A stretch of 25,661 nucleotides of DNA from an uncultured Bacillus sp. (GTDB lineage Bacteria > Bacillota > Bacilli > Bacillales > Cytobacillaceae). The notes beneath the pieces are model-generated. The model was not told where the DNA came from and ran no database searches. It worked only from the letters and a program-made list of their open reading frames with translations. The stretch is taken from NCBI GenBank assembly GCA_937902115.1, contig CALGSR010000044.1:1-25661 (forward strand), written 5' to 3'. Position 1 is the stretch's first letter. Each line of letters begins with the position of its first letter. Below, in pieces: positions 1 to 7,149 of the stretch. A program made the position numbers and the translations under genes.

Positions 1-404
1 AAGCCGAAAAGCTCTTGTAACGTAAAATCCTCTGTCAGCAAGGAATCCTCGCCATACATTTCCTTCATCGCCTGTTTGCTTGCCGCTAAATAGTTTTCCT
101 CATAGGCTTTTCCATTGATATAAAGCATATCGTCTTTATATTCAACGGTATCCCCAGGCAGGCCGATAACCCGCTTAATATAGTCATTACTTTGATCTGC
201 ATGAAAAACAACAATATCAAAGCGATCCGGCGAACCTATTTTCGATACGACCATACGGTCCTGGTGTTGTAATGTTGGCACCATCGATTCTCCATCAACA
301 ACAATCGGTGTAAATAAAAAGGAACGAATCGCTACAGCTAATAAAATTGCAATCACAATCGCCTTGGTCCATTCAAAAATTTCATTTTTCTTTTTTGTCA
401 TCAT
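1..404 (-). CDS. lepB: Signal peptidase I (SipS/LepB type), 3' end outside the window
   Basis: Type I signal peptidase, which removes signal peptides from secreted precursors at the outer face of the membrane. The visible N-terminal part (about 134 residues) has a short basic start, one membrane anchor at about residues 13-32, the catalytic serine in VDGESMVPTL (Ser40) and the general-base lysine in YIKRVIGLPGD (Lys77), in the order expected for the Bacillus SipS group. The C-terminal part runs off the window. Three in-frame ATGs lie at 410, 404 and 401. The Shine-Dalgarno AGAGG directly abuts the first, so 404 (6-base spacing) or 401 is the better start. The family and the catalytic residues are clear; which Sip paralogue this is cannot be told. 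Confidence 0.93.
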   Translation of the reverse strand, partial: MMTKKKNEIFEWTKAIVIAILLAVAIRSFLFTPIVVDGESMVPTLQHQDRMVVSKIGSPDRFDIVVFHADQSNDYIKRVIGLPGDTVEYKDDMLYINGKAYEENYLAASKQAMKEMYGEDSLLTEDFTLQELFG

Positions 405-550
405 TTTCATCCTCTGATCATTGATAATTCTATTTTACATTAAATGGCGAGGGAACGCTCTATATTTTAGCGAAAGGTTGATTTTCGCGGGCAGTGAATT
501 TTTGAGAGATGAGCTTGGCAGGCTTTGGTTTAAAGCGGTGGAAAATAAGT

Positions 551-581
551 GAAGGCTTTCCATTAAGCTGGGAAAGCCTTC
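551..581 (-). terminator. Intrinsic terminator of the SLH-domain gene
   Basis: A perfect 11-bp inverted repeat (GAAGGCTTTCC) with a 9-base loop starts 6 bases past the stop codon of the SLH gene. In the minus direction it is followed by a U-rich tail (ACTTATTTTC). Confidence 0.8.
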
Positions 582-587
582 ATTCAA

Positions 588-1661
588 TTACTGTGCCTTT
601 TTTGGCAAAACGACCTCTACATTTTCTGTTGGCGGCAGTTTGACGATGAGCACATAGGTGACAATGACACCGGGACAGGATAACTCAGTCGTGGCAGGGC
701 TGGTATATTGAAAGGTGACAGCCGTTTTTCCTGCTGTCTTTTCCAGTCCTTGTAAAAGGATTCTCTGACATGGATCAGGTCCATGAATTACGCCAACATA
801 GACAGCGTCTTCCTTATACCAAACACGGCTTTCCCCATAGCGAGAACGCCCATCTTCATACTGCGGCGGAATCCACTCTTTCACTTCGGCCGGCATTTCT
901 TTTTCTACCCGTTTTCCAGGCATGTTCGAGTAGACGACCTCGACACCTTGATCACTCGTTCGATCGAGCAGCCTGCTTAAGATCGCCGCGGCTTCGGCTC
1001 TAGTCGCATGCTGTTTCGGTTTGAAATAGCCGTTTGCATCGCCTAGCATGATCTTTAAGAGCGCAAGTGTGTTAATCTTATCCGTTGCGCCTTGATAAAT
1101 CGCTGGGGCATCTTTAAACTGATTCACAATGAGGATGCTGTCCAATGCTGTGTTGGACAATTCCTGAAGCGGGAACGGTGTGGCCGTATAAATTAAATTG
1201 TGCATAATCATCGCCATCTGCTCCCTTGTGATGGGGGCGTTTGGCGAAAACTGGTTGTCGCCTGTACCGCTGACAATCCCGAGATTTGTGGCGATATTAA
1301 TTTCATGTAAGGCCCAGTGCGGAGCTTCCGAAGCCCAAGGTGCGAGTGGATCCTTGCTATACTGGCTACCGTAAGTATCCTCATAATATTTCCCTCGGTT
1401 CGTTCCATTTGTTGCTAGTAAATCAAACATCCAGACGATAATTTTGACAAACTCAGCCCGTGTAATCGTGTTGTTTGGCCTGAACGTACCGTCGGAAAAC
1501 CCGGATACTGCCCCATTTTCAATTAGTTTGCGGATATCTTCCTCAGCCCAATGCCCTTTAATGTCTGAAATTTCAATTTCAGCAGCGGACGCATGTGGCG
1601 GCAGGGAAAAGGCCATCACACAAACTAGTGCTACTAGCAGCATAAACCGTTTTCTTCGCAT
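588..1661 (-). CDS. Secreted protein with three SLH domains
   Basis: A 357-residue exported protein, probably held at the cell wall. It begins with a signal peptide (basic MRRKR, hydrophobic core, likely cleavage after ASA near residue 26). Three S-layer homology domains follow at about 31-75 (GHWAEEDI, then GFSDGTFRPNNTITRAE), 109-155 (HWALHEINIATNLGI, SPNAPITREQ) and 180-232 (FKPKQHATRAEAA). The last 120 residues form a C-terminal domain I do not recognise, with no catalytic motif seen. SLH triplets usually bind pyruvylated secondary cell-wall polymer, so surface anchoring is the inferred role. Start ATG has AAGGAGGGA five to six bases upstream. It is monocistronic, with its own terminator, and lies downstream of the signal peptidase gene in divergent layout with the AEC transporter. 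Confidence 0.88.
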   Translation of the reverse strand: MRRKRFMLLVALVCVMAFSLPPHASAAEIEISDIKGHWAEEDIRKLIENGAVSGFSDGTFRPNNTITRAEFVKIIVWMFDLLATNGTNRGKYYEDTYGSQYSKDPLAPWASEAPHWALHEINIATNLGIVSGTGDNQFSPNAPITREQMAMIMHNLIYTATPFPLQELSNTALDSILIVNQFKDAPAIYQGATDKINTLALLKIMLGDANGYFKPKQHATRAEAAAILSRLLDRTSDQGVEVVYSNMPGKRVEKEMPAEVKEWIPPQYEDGRSRYGESRVWYKEDAVYVGVIHGPDPCQRILLQGLEKTAGKTAVTFQYTSPATTELSCPGVIVTYVLIVKLPPTENVEVVLPKKAQ

Positions 1662-1849
1662 TCGAATCCCTCCTTGTTTTTGTAAAAAAAATTTCCAGAC
1701 TATTTAATGAAATTATAGCAAATAAAGCAGTGCGGGGAATGGTGTTTTTAGACTTCTAATCCAGAAATGATATTCTATAAGGTGGAAAAATAATATTGCG
1801 TTATAATCGATATAATTCGACGAATTCCAGAGTGTAAGGTCATTTTGTC

Positions 1850-1858
1850 TGGTATAAT
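1850..1858 (+). promoter_or_regulatory. Extended -10 promoter for the AEC transporter gene
   Basis: TGGTATAAT is a perfect extended -10 (TGnTATAAT) 32 bases before the ATG. No good -35 hexamer is seen at 17-18 bases upstream, which fits an extended -10 promoter. Confidence 0.55.
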
Positions 1859-1890
1859 ACTAGTATCCATCATTAGAGGAGTCCACAATT

Positions 1891-2805
1891 ATGAATCAGG
1901 AATTTCTATATGTAATTTTGATTATTGCGCTTGGATATTTGTTGAAGCGGCTGCATGTGCTGCAGGAAAAAGACGGAGTGGTTATCTCGAAACTCATTTT
2001 TAAATTGACCCTGCCTTGCCTCGTGCTCGTCACTTTCGACGAAGTAAAAATAGAGACCTCATTGATGCTGATTCCGGTGCTGGTGATTTTGTACGGCGTG
2101 ATCACAACGATTCTCGGCCTTTTCTTTTTTAAAAAAGAAGCAAGGGAAATGAGAGGCACGCTGATGATGCTTTCTTCCGGATTTAATGTCGGCTTGTTTG
2201 CCTTTCCGCTCGTTTATGCGATTTGGGGCATAGGGGGACTGACCTATTTTGGTATGTTTGATGTCGGTACGTCCTTCATCACCTTCGGAATTGCTTATAT
2301 TCTCGGAAGTTATTTTTCAGAAGAAGGCTTGAAACTGCAGCCAGTTGAAATTTTGAAAAAACTGGGCAAGTCTGTGCCATTGATGACCTATATCTTGGCG
2401 AGTATCTTAAACTTCAGCGGCATCCATTTACCAGATACGATTATTACCGTGGCTGGAAAAATTTCTGCAGCCAATATGCCGTTATCGTTATTGCTGCTGG
2501 GGATTTATTTGAACTTTACCTTTGAAAAAGAATTCCTCAAACCGATGCTGAAGTTTCTCACATTCCGCTACAGTCTGGGACTGCTTTTCGGTTTAATCTT
2601 ATATTTTATCCTGCCTTACGAGGATATGTTCCGCTATACGATGCTGATTGGTCTCTTACTGCCAGCCGCAACTTCGGCCTTGACTTTTGCGGTGGAGTTT
2701 AGATACAGCATTCAATCGATGCGCCTCATGGCGACCCTATCCAACATCACGATATTTGTCAGTATCATCATCTTGTATATCTTTGCGAATTTCATTATTC
2801 CATAA
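1891..2805 (+). CDS. AEC-family (auxin efflux carrier type) transporter
   Basis: A 304-residue integral membrane protein with about ten hydrophobic segments in two halves around a more polar middle (about residues 145-165). Features such as an N-terminal ILIIALGYLLKRL segment, NVGLFAFPLVYAIWG in the middle and MLIGLLLPAATSALTFA near the end fit the AEC/PIN-like family (bacterial members around 300-320 residues), which exports or imports small organic acids. The substrate cannot be read from sequence. Start ATG is preceded by GAGGAG at about 9 bases. The gene stands alone between an extended -10 promoter and a strong terminator. Confidence 0.85.
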   Translation: MNQEFLYVILIIALGYLLKRLHVLQEKDGVVISKLIFKLTLPCLVLVTFDEVKIETSLMLIPVLVILYGVITTILGLFFFKKEAREMRGTLMMLSSGFNVGLFAFPLVYAIWGIGGLTYFGMFDVGTSFITFGIAYILGSYFSEEGLKLQPVEILKKLGKSVPLMTYILASILNFSGIHLPDTIITVAGKISAANMPLSLLLLGIYLNFTFEKEFLKPMLKFLTFRYSLGLLFGLILYFILPYEDMFRYTMLIGLLLPAATSALTFAVEFRYSIQSMRLMATLSNITIFVSIIILYIFANFIIP

Positions 2806-2813
2806 AGGACGCT

Positions 2814-2866
2814 GCTCAGACAGTCATTTGTTTTTTAGCAAAATACTGTCTGAGCACGGCCTTTTT
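2814..2866 (+). terminator. Intrinsic terminator after the AEC transporter
   Basis: An 11-bp perfect stem (GCTCAGACAGT paired with ACTGTCTGAGC) with a 20-base loop, followed by CTTTTTAT. It begins 8 bases after the stop codon. Confidence 0.85.
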
Positions 2867-2961
2867 ATATTTAGCAGATCGCATGACACCATTCTTAAAT
2901 AAGAAGGCGTTTTTTGTGTTGGACGAAACAATGGCATCTCTCCTAATTGGAATTAACTGGT

Positions 2962-2988
2962 GGGACAATGGACCTGGTCCCTTGTCCC
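2962..2988. repeat. GGGACAAGGGACC palindrome, copy 1
   Basis: A 27-base palindrome: left arm GGGACAATGGACC (one change from the consensus GGGACAAGGGACC), one central base, right arm GGTCCCTTGTCCC. It is one of about a dozen related copies in the window. This one lies between the AEC terminator and the ABC operon promoter, away from a stop codon. Confidence 0.85.
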
Positions 2989-3013
2989 ATTTCCCTATTT
3001 CCACAATTAGAAG

Positions 3014-3038
3014 GTTGTTTTTTCGGATGAAGTATAAT
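3014..3038 (+). promoter_or_regulatory. Promoter P1 of the ABC importer operon, with regulon-like box
   Basis: The box GTTGTTTTTTCGGAT (3014-3028) lies 4 bases before a perfect -10 TATAAT (3033-3038). The arrangement, the spacing and the following AAATAACCTA match the promoters at 6193 and 7036, although the right half of the box has diverged. No independent -35 consensus is seen, which suggests a regulator binds the box. Confidence 0.55.
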
Positions 3039-3123
3039 AAAATAACCTACAATACCCACTAAACCAATACGAATTTTTATAATAGAGATTAAGGGGTAAG
3101 GATTTTAAGGGGTGCTACAGCAA

Positions 3124-3894
3124 ATGATTGAAATAAATAATGTAGATAAGAGTTTCATGAATGGAACAGAATCGATTCATGTGCTTGACCAGGTTTCTTT
3201 TCAGGTCAAGAAGGGGGAAATTGTCACATTACTTGGCAAGAGTGGATGCGGGAAGAGTACGCTATTAAACATGGTCGGTGGTTTTGAAAAGGCGGATGGT
3301 GGAACGGTGATTCTCGATGGCCAGGAGATTAAATGGCCGACAAGAAAATGTATTATGTTGTTTCAGCAAATCAATTTGCTTCCTTGGCGAACGGTTTTAA
3401 AAAATGTGGAACTTGGACTTGAGGGAGAAAAGATTTCGGCAAAGGAAAAGGCAAACCGGGTCGAAGACGCCTTAACACTTGTCGGGCTTGAGAATCATTT
3501 TCAGAAATTTCCGCATGAATTGTCCGGTGGCATGCAGCAGCGGGTAGCCATAGCTAGGGCGCTTGCGATGGAGCCTGATGTTATTTTGATGGATGAACCT
3601 TTTGCGGCCCTTGATACGTTCAATCGTTATCTGTTACAGGACGAGCTGCTGCGGATTCAGGAAAAATCAAAGACGACGATATTAATTGTGACGCATGATA
3701 TAGATGAAGCCGTCTATTTATCTGACAGAATATTAATTATGACCTCCCACCCAGGGAGAATTTTCAAGGATCTTCCGATTAAACTAGCTAAGCCGCGCGA
3801 CCGAGCGAGTGGGGATTTCCATCTTTATCGAAAAAATATATTAGAACAATTCGAGTTGAGTGGGAATCGTCAGCAACCGGAATATATCATTTGA
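3124..3894 (+). CDS. ABC importer ATPase, sulfonate/nitrate/taurine type
   Basis: Cytoplasmic nucleotide-binding subunit, 256 residues, of an SsuB/TauB/NrtD-like importer. Visible motifs are Walker A GKSGCGKST (38-46), the Q-loop in FQQINLLPW (about 81), signature LSGGMQQR (133-140), Walker B VILMDEPF followed by AALD (153-164) and the switch histidine in VTHD (191). ATG 3124 is preferred because AAGGGG lies about 10 bases upstream; the upstream in-frame GTG 3112 would abut that site. First gene of a three-gene operon, ending 13 bases before the binding-protein start. The family assignment is firm but the transported substrate is not. Nearby cysteine synthase and flavoprotein genes favour an organosulfur compound. 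Confidence 0.88.
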   Translation: MIEINNVDKSFMNGTESIHVLDQVSFQVKKGEIVTLLGKSGCGKSTLLNMVGGFEKADGGTVILDGQEIKWPTRKCIMLFQQINLLPWRTVLKNVELGLEGEKISAKEKANRVEDALTLVGLENHFQKFPHELSGGMQQRVAIARALAMEPDVILMDEPFAALDTFNRYLLQDELLRIQEKSKTTILIVTHDIDEAVYLSDRILIMTSHPGRIFKDLPIKLAKPRDRASGDFHLYRKNILEQFELSGNRQQPEYII

Positions 3895-3907
3895 GGAGAA
3901 AAGTATT

Positions 3908-4867
3908 TTGAAGAAAAACAAAACATGGCAGGTTTCATTAGTAATCGCATGTCTTATGCTGTTTCTTGCAGCATGCGCACAGCCAACAGCGCAAACCTTG
4001 GCTAGACCAACCATTAAAATTGGCTATCTTCCGATCACTCATGCCGGACCACTGTACTTGGATGCTCATATGCATCAGGGCCAATTTGAGAATTATAATA
4101 TTGAAATGATCAAATTTAATTCTTGGCCCGATTTGATGGATGCCTTAAATACAGGACGCATAGATGGCGCATCTGTCTTAATTCAACTAGCGATGAAAGC
4201 AGTAGAAAAGGGGATTGATTTAAAAGCAGTGGCCCTCGGTCATAAAGATGGAAATGTATTAATTTCAGCAAAAGAGATTGATGATGTAAAAGACCTTAAG
4301 AATAAAACCTTTGCGATCCCGCATAAATTTTCCACTCATAATCAGTTATTATATGAAACTTTGAAAAAAGAGGGGCTGACCTATGAGGATGTCAATGTAG
4401 TGGAAATGTCTCCAGCTGAAATGCCAGCTGCGTTAGCTGGGAATCGAATTGCTGGTTATATCGTGGCAGAACCGTTTGGTGCACAAGCAGTTGCCCTCGA
4501 TAAAGGACATGTCCTTCAGCATGCGGATGAAATTTGGCCCGATTCCTATTGCTGTGTCCTCGTTTTAAGAGGCGACTTTATACAAAGGAATCAGAATGTT
4601 GTGCAATCGATGGTCGATCAGTATCTAAAGTCTGGAGAACTGGCCAACAGTAAAGATCCGGCTTTATATGAATCATTCAATCAATTCATGAAAACAGACA
4701 AGGAAGTCCTTGATTTATCACTTGAATGGATTTCATTTGCAGACTTACGGATAGAAAAAGAGGAGTATGATAAGCTTCGTAATCTCATCTTAGAGATGGA
4801 GCTAATGGAAAATCCGCCCCTATATGAAGAATTTGTCGACAATACATTTATGGATAAAGCGATGTGA
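3908..4867 (+). CDS. ABC importer substrate-binding lipoprotein (SsuA/NMT1-like)
   Basis: A 319-residue solute-binding lipoprotein. A short basic start and hydrophobic core lead to the lipobox LAAC, so Cys23 should be lipidated and the protein tethered outside the membrane. The mature part opens with KIGYLPITHAGPLYLD, the start of the periplasmic-binding fold shared by sulfonate, nitrate and thiamine-precursor binding proteins, and later has AALAGNRIAGYIVAEPFGAQA. Start TTG 3908 follows the ATPase stop with GAGGAG about 9 bases upstream, giving a normal lipoprotein signal; a longer reading frame exists upstream but overlaps the ATPase gene. The ligand is unknown: sulfonate, sulfate ester or another small anion are all possible. 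Confidence 0.85.
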   Translation: MKKNKTWQVSLVIACLMLFLAACAQPTAQTLARPTIKIGYLPITHAGPLYLDAHMHQGQFENYNIEMIKFNSWPDLMDALNTGRIDGASVLIQLAMKAVEKGIDLKAVALGHKDGNVLISAKEIDDVKDLKNKTFAIPHKFSTHNQLLYETLKKEGLTYEDVNVVEMSPAEMPAALAGNRIAGYIVAEPFGAQAVALDKGHVLQHADEIWPDSYCCVLVLRGDFIQRNQNVVQSMVDQYLKSGELANSKDPALYESFNQFMKTDKEVLDLSLEWISFADLRIEKEEYDKLRNLILEMELMENPPLYEEFVDNTFMDKAM

Positions 4868-4873
4868 CAACGG

Positions 4874-5641
4874 ATGAAAATAGGTAAAAAACTAATGAAT
4901 TTATTAATTGGGATGGCCATTCTGGTGATCCTCTGGCAAGTGGTGATTTGGGTTAGTGGTTATCCTGAAGCACTCCTGCCATCCCCGTTAAGTGTGGGGA
5001 AAGCCATTATTGCTCTTATTGCCGCTGGAACATTATTCGAGCATTTACAAGTGAGTCTCGGGCGGTTTCTCGCCGGTTATTTCGCAGCTGTCATTCCTGC
5101 GATTCTGCTCGGAATGATTCTCGGAAGACTGCCTCTCGTGTGGCAAGTAATTGATCCCATTGTACAGGTATTGCGACCGGTATCCCCGGTTGCATGGTCG
5201 CCATTTATCGTTCTTTGGTTTGGAATAGGAAATATGCCGGCGATTGTCATCATTTTTATTGCAGCCTTTTTCCCGGTTCTATTAACGACCGTGGCAGGGG
5301 TAAAAAAGATTGACCGTTCTTATTTGAAAATTGCTGAAAATCTTGAGATTCGCAAGCTGAAGCTAATGGTTAAATTTATTTTTCCAGCTTCGTTTCCATC
5401 GATTGTCAGCGGCTTGCGTCTCGCTGTAGGGACGGCCTGGATCTTCCTTGTCGCAGGGGAGATGGTCGGGGCACAGTCAGGTCTTGGTTTTTTAATCGTT
5501 GATGCCAGAAATACATTAAACCTCGATTACGTTCTCGCAGGAATTATTTTTATCGGCGTTAGTGGATTTATATTGGATCGTTTAATCGGCCTCTTTGAGG
5601 TATGGGTCGGGAAGCATTGGGGAATGGCGCAAAAGACTTGA
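4874..5641 (+). CDS. ABC importer permease (SsuC/TauC type)
   Basis: A 255-residue inner-membrane permease with about six hydrophobic segments and the BPD_transp_1 coupling region (EAA-like loop around ENLEIRKLKLMVKFIFPASFPSIVSGLR), which contacts the ATPase. LRPVSPVAWSPFIVLWFGIGNMPAI is typical of the SsuC/TauC/NrtB group. It starts 6 bases after the binding-protein stop, but its Shine-Dalgarno is poor (ACGG right before ATG), so translation may be coupled to the upstream gene. An in-frame ATG at 4907 is a less likely alternative. Last gene of the operon; it is followed by a hairpin shared with the convergent HxlR gene. Confidence 0.87.
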   Translation: MKIGKKLMNLLIGMAILVILWQVVIWVSGYPEALLPSPLSVGKAIIALIAAGTLFEHLQVSLGRFLAGYFAAVIPAILLGMILGRLPLVWQVIDPIVQVLRPVSPVAWSPFIVLWFGIGNMPAIVIIFIAAFFPVLLTTVAGVKKIDRSYLKIAENLEIRKLKLMVKFIFPASFPSIVSGLRLAVGTAWIFLVAGEMVGAQSGLGFLIVDARNTLNLDYVLAGIIFIGVSGFILDRLIGLFEVWVGKHWGMAQKT

Positions 5642-5666
5642 GGGAAGCGGAGTCTGCAATCAGAAG

Positions 5667-5697
5667 AAAGGCTGGGGATTATTCGTCTCCAGCCTTT
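5667..5697. terminator. Hairpin between convergent permease and HxlR genes
   Basis: A 12-bp stem (AAAGGCTGGGGA paired with TCTCCAGCCTTT, one G-U) with a 7-base loop. The HxlR stop codon lies in the loop, so one arm is inside the HxlR coding end. U-tails are weak in both directions (CCTTTAGC and CCTTTCTTC). It probably acts as a bidirectional 3' end. Confidence 0.6.
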
Positions 5698-6131
5698 AGC
5701 AGCTCTTCTTCAATGGCGGCAACTTGCACATGTTCAACAGGTTGACCAGTTTTTTTATTATAATAGCAAATTCCAATCTCTTCGCCCGTATCTCCATCAA
5801 TCAGTTTTTTATAGCACTTTTGCAGATGGTTACGGCCCCAAATAATGAGCGCATTGAAGACATGCTCGAGTTCCTCTCCGCTCTCAGTGATTTGATATCG
5901 ATAGCGTGGCGGATGCTTAGAATATAAATCTGAGGAAATAAGCCCCTCTTTTTCTAAATACTTTAGTCGTTCGGATAAAAGGTTGGATGAAATTCCTGGT
6001 AAAGCTTTTTTGATTTCACTGAACAATGTTTGTCCGTTTAATATTTCATGAACAATCAATAACGTCCAACGATCGCCAATGATATTGAGCGATTGGGCGA
6101 TATTACATGGTATATCATATCTTGTTTTCAT
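5679..6131 (-). CDS. HxlR-family winged-helix regulator
   Basis: A 150-residue transcription factor. The HxlR winged helix spans about residues 8-95: CNIAQSLNIIGDRWTLLIVHEIL, LFSEIKKALPGISSNLLSERLKYLEKEGLI and the wing PPRYRYQITESG. Cys9 sits where HxlR/YodB proteins carry a sensing cysteine, so thiol or electrophile sensing is possible but unproven. The C-terminal 50 residues (CYKKLIDGDTGEEIGICYY) are a common extension. The gene is divergent from the DUF4242-like gene and convergent with the ABC operon. It is the obvious candidate for binding the box shared by the promoters at 3014, 6193 and 7036. Shine-Dalgarno AAGGGA lies about 9 bases before the ATG. Confidence 0.88.
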   Translation of the reverse strand: MKTRYDIPCNIAQSLNIIGDRWTLLIVHEILNGQTLFSEIKKALPGISSNLLSERLKYLEKEGLISSDLYSKHPPRYRYQITESGEELEHVFNALIIWGRNHLQKCYKKLIDGDTGEEIGICYYNKKTGQPVEHVQVAAIEEELLKAGDE

Positions 6132-6192
6132 TTAAAAAATCCCTTCAATATTTTTCTTTATTCTATCATAAAAAAATAAATAAATTAATAAA

Positions 6193-6217
6193 GTTGATTT
6201 TTTGAACTAAGTATAAT
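6193..6217 (+). promoter_or_regulatory. Promoter P2 of the DUF4242-like gene, with regulon-like box
   Basis: The box GTTGATTTTTTGAAC (6193-6207), with partial GTT...AAC symmetry, lies 4 bases before TATAAT (6212-6217). The same 15 bases with the same spacing occur at 7036. It lies in the divergent gap next to the HxlR gene. Confidence 0.65.
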
Positions 6218-6272
6218 AAAATAACCTTATCGAATTAGTAAGATAAATTATTAAAAAGCGAGGGAAATATAA

Positions 6273-6803
6273 ATGGCACTTTATTTAATCGAATCATCTT
6301 TAAAAGAAATCGTATCTACGAAAGAAGAATTGAATCAAAAGGTTGCTGACCTACAAGCAAAATTAGGCGAAAAAAACTCAGCTGTTATTGAAGTACAAGT
6401 ATCAAAAGACTTTTCTCGTTCATTCTTCATTATCGAGAGCGAAGAGCAAAATGCAGCAACAGAAACATTAACAGCTGCTGGCGTTCCAGTAGAACTTGTT
6501 AAAGAAGTTCGTCTTGTTGGAAAAGAATTAGACGAAGTTAAGAAAAATAATGATGTAGTAAATTATTTAGTGGAATGGAACATCCCTGAAAATATTACAA
6601 TGGATCAATATTTAGCTCGTAAGCAGAAAAACTCTGTTCACTATGCAGAAGTTCCTGAAGTAGCTTTCTCAAGAACTTATGTTTGTGAAGATATGACAAA
6701 ATGCCTTTGCTTCTACGATGCACCAGACGAAGCTGCAGTAAAACGCGCTCGTGAAGCAGTACAAACTCCAATTGATGCCATTACTGAATTAGCTGGAGAA
6801 TAA
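6273..6803 (+). CDS. DUF4242-like (nickel-binding family) protein with two similar halves
   Basis: A 176-residue soluble protein with no signal or membrane segment. The C-terminal half (about 98-174: YLVEWNIPENITMDQYLARK, HYAEVPEVAFSRTYVCEDMTKCLCFYDAPDEAAVKRAREAV) matches the DUF4242 pattern, a small ferredoxin-like family that includes nickel-binding SCO4226. The N-terminal half has a similar layout (LYLIESSLKE at the start, SRSFFIIESEEQNAATETLTAAGVPV later), suggesting an internal duplication. Codon choice is strongly biased (GAA, GTA, CGT), which suggests high expression. Shine-Dalgarno GCGAGGG lies about 8 bases before the ATG. It has its own box-bearing promoter and a strong terminator. 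The biochemical role is unknown; a metal-binding or metallochaperone role is inference only. Confidence 0.75.
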   Translation: MALYLIESSLKEIVSTKEELNQKVADLQAKLGEKNSAVIEVQVSKDFSRSFFIIESEEQNAATETLTAAGVPVELVKEVRLVGKELDEVKKNNDVVNYLVEWNIPENITMDQYLARKQKNSVHYAEVPEVAFSRTYVCEDMTKCLCFYDAPDEAAVKRAREAVQTPIDAITELAGE

Positions 6804-6819
6804 TTAAATCAAACGATGA

Positions 6820-6858
6820 GGGGCTAAAGACCGGATACTGGTTTTTGGCCCTTTTTTT
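6820..6858 (+). terminator. Intrinsic terminator after the DUF4242-like gene
   Basis: The stem GGGGCTAAAGACC pairs with GGTTTTTGGCCC (with wobble pairs) and is followed by seven T residues. It directly precedes the MITE-like repeat starting at 6860. Confidence 0.85.
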
Positions 6859-6859
6859 G

Positions 6860-6995
6860 GCTTAGTTAAAGTTTGATAATGATTTTTAATACTTTGTTGA
6901 TTGGAGTGGAAGGCACGAAGTATCGGGGAGGCTCGGCGGTCGCCCGCGAACCGCACTTGCCTGGAACGGAAATCAACAACCAAGTTTAACAGAGC
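6860..6995. mobile_element. MITE-like Bacillus repeat, internally shortened copy
   Basis: A 136-bp element. Its left end GCTTAGTTAAAG and the reverse complement of its right end, GCTCTGTTAAAC, form imperfect terminal inverted repeats. Inside lie TTTGTTGATTGGA...GGAACGGAAATCAACA (a second nested inverted repeat) and a GC-rich core GGAGGCTCGGCGGTCGCCCG. The core and both ends match the longer copy at 8227, so this copy has lost about 50 bp. Imperfect 7-base repeats flank it (TTTTTTG and ATTTTTG), possibly a target duplication. No gene inside. Confidence 0.7.
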
Positions 6996-7035
6996 ATTTT
7001 TGAAAAAAATTACCGTCCTCAAGTTCAAATTTATA

Positions 7036-7060
7036 GTTGATTTTTTGAACAAAGTATAAT
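7036..7060 (+). promoter_or_regulatory. Promoter P3 of the flavoprotein gene, with regulon-like box
   Basis: The box GTTGATTTTTTGAAC (7036-7050) is identical over 15 bases to the one at 6193 and again lies 4 bases before TATAAT (7055-7060). This suggests shared control with the DUF4242-like gene and, through the diverged box at 3014, the ABC operon. Confidence 0.65.
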
Positions 7061-7149
7061 ATTATAACTTATAATAAAACATACTAAACTAATGGGAATA
7101 GATATATTTTTATTTAAAGGGAAACTCCAAGTTTAGGGGAAATAAATGG

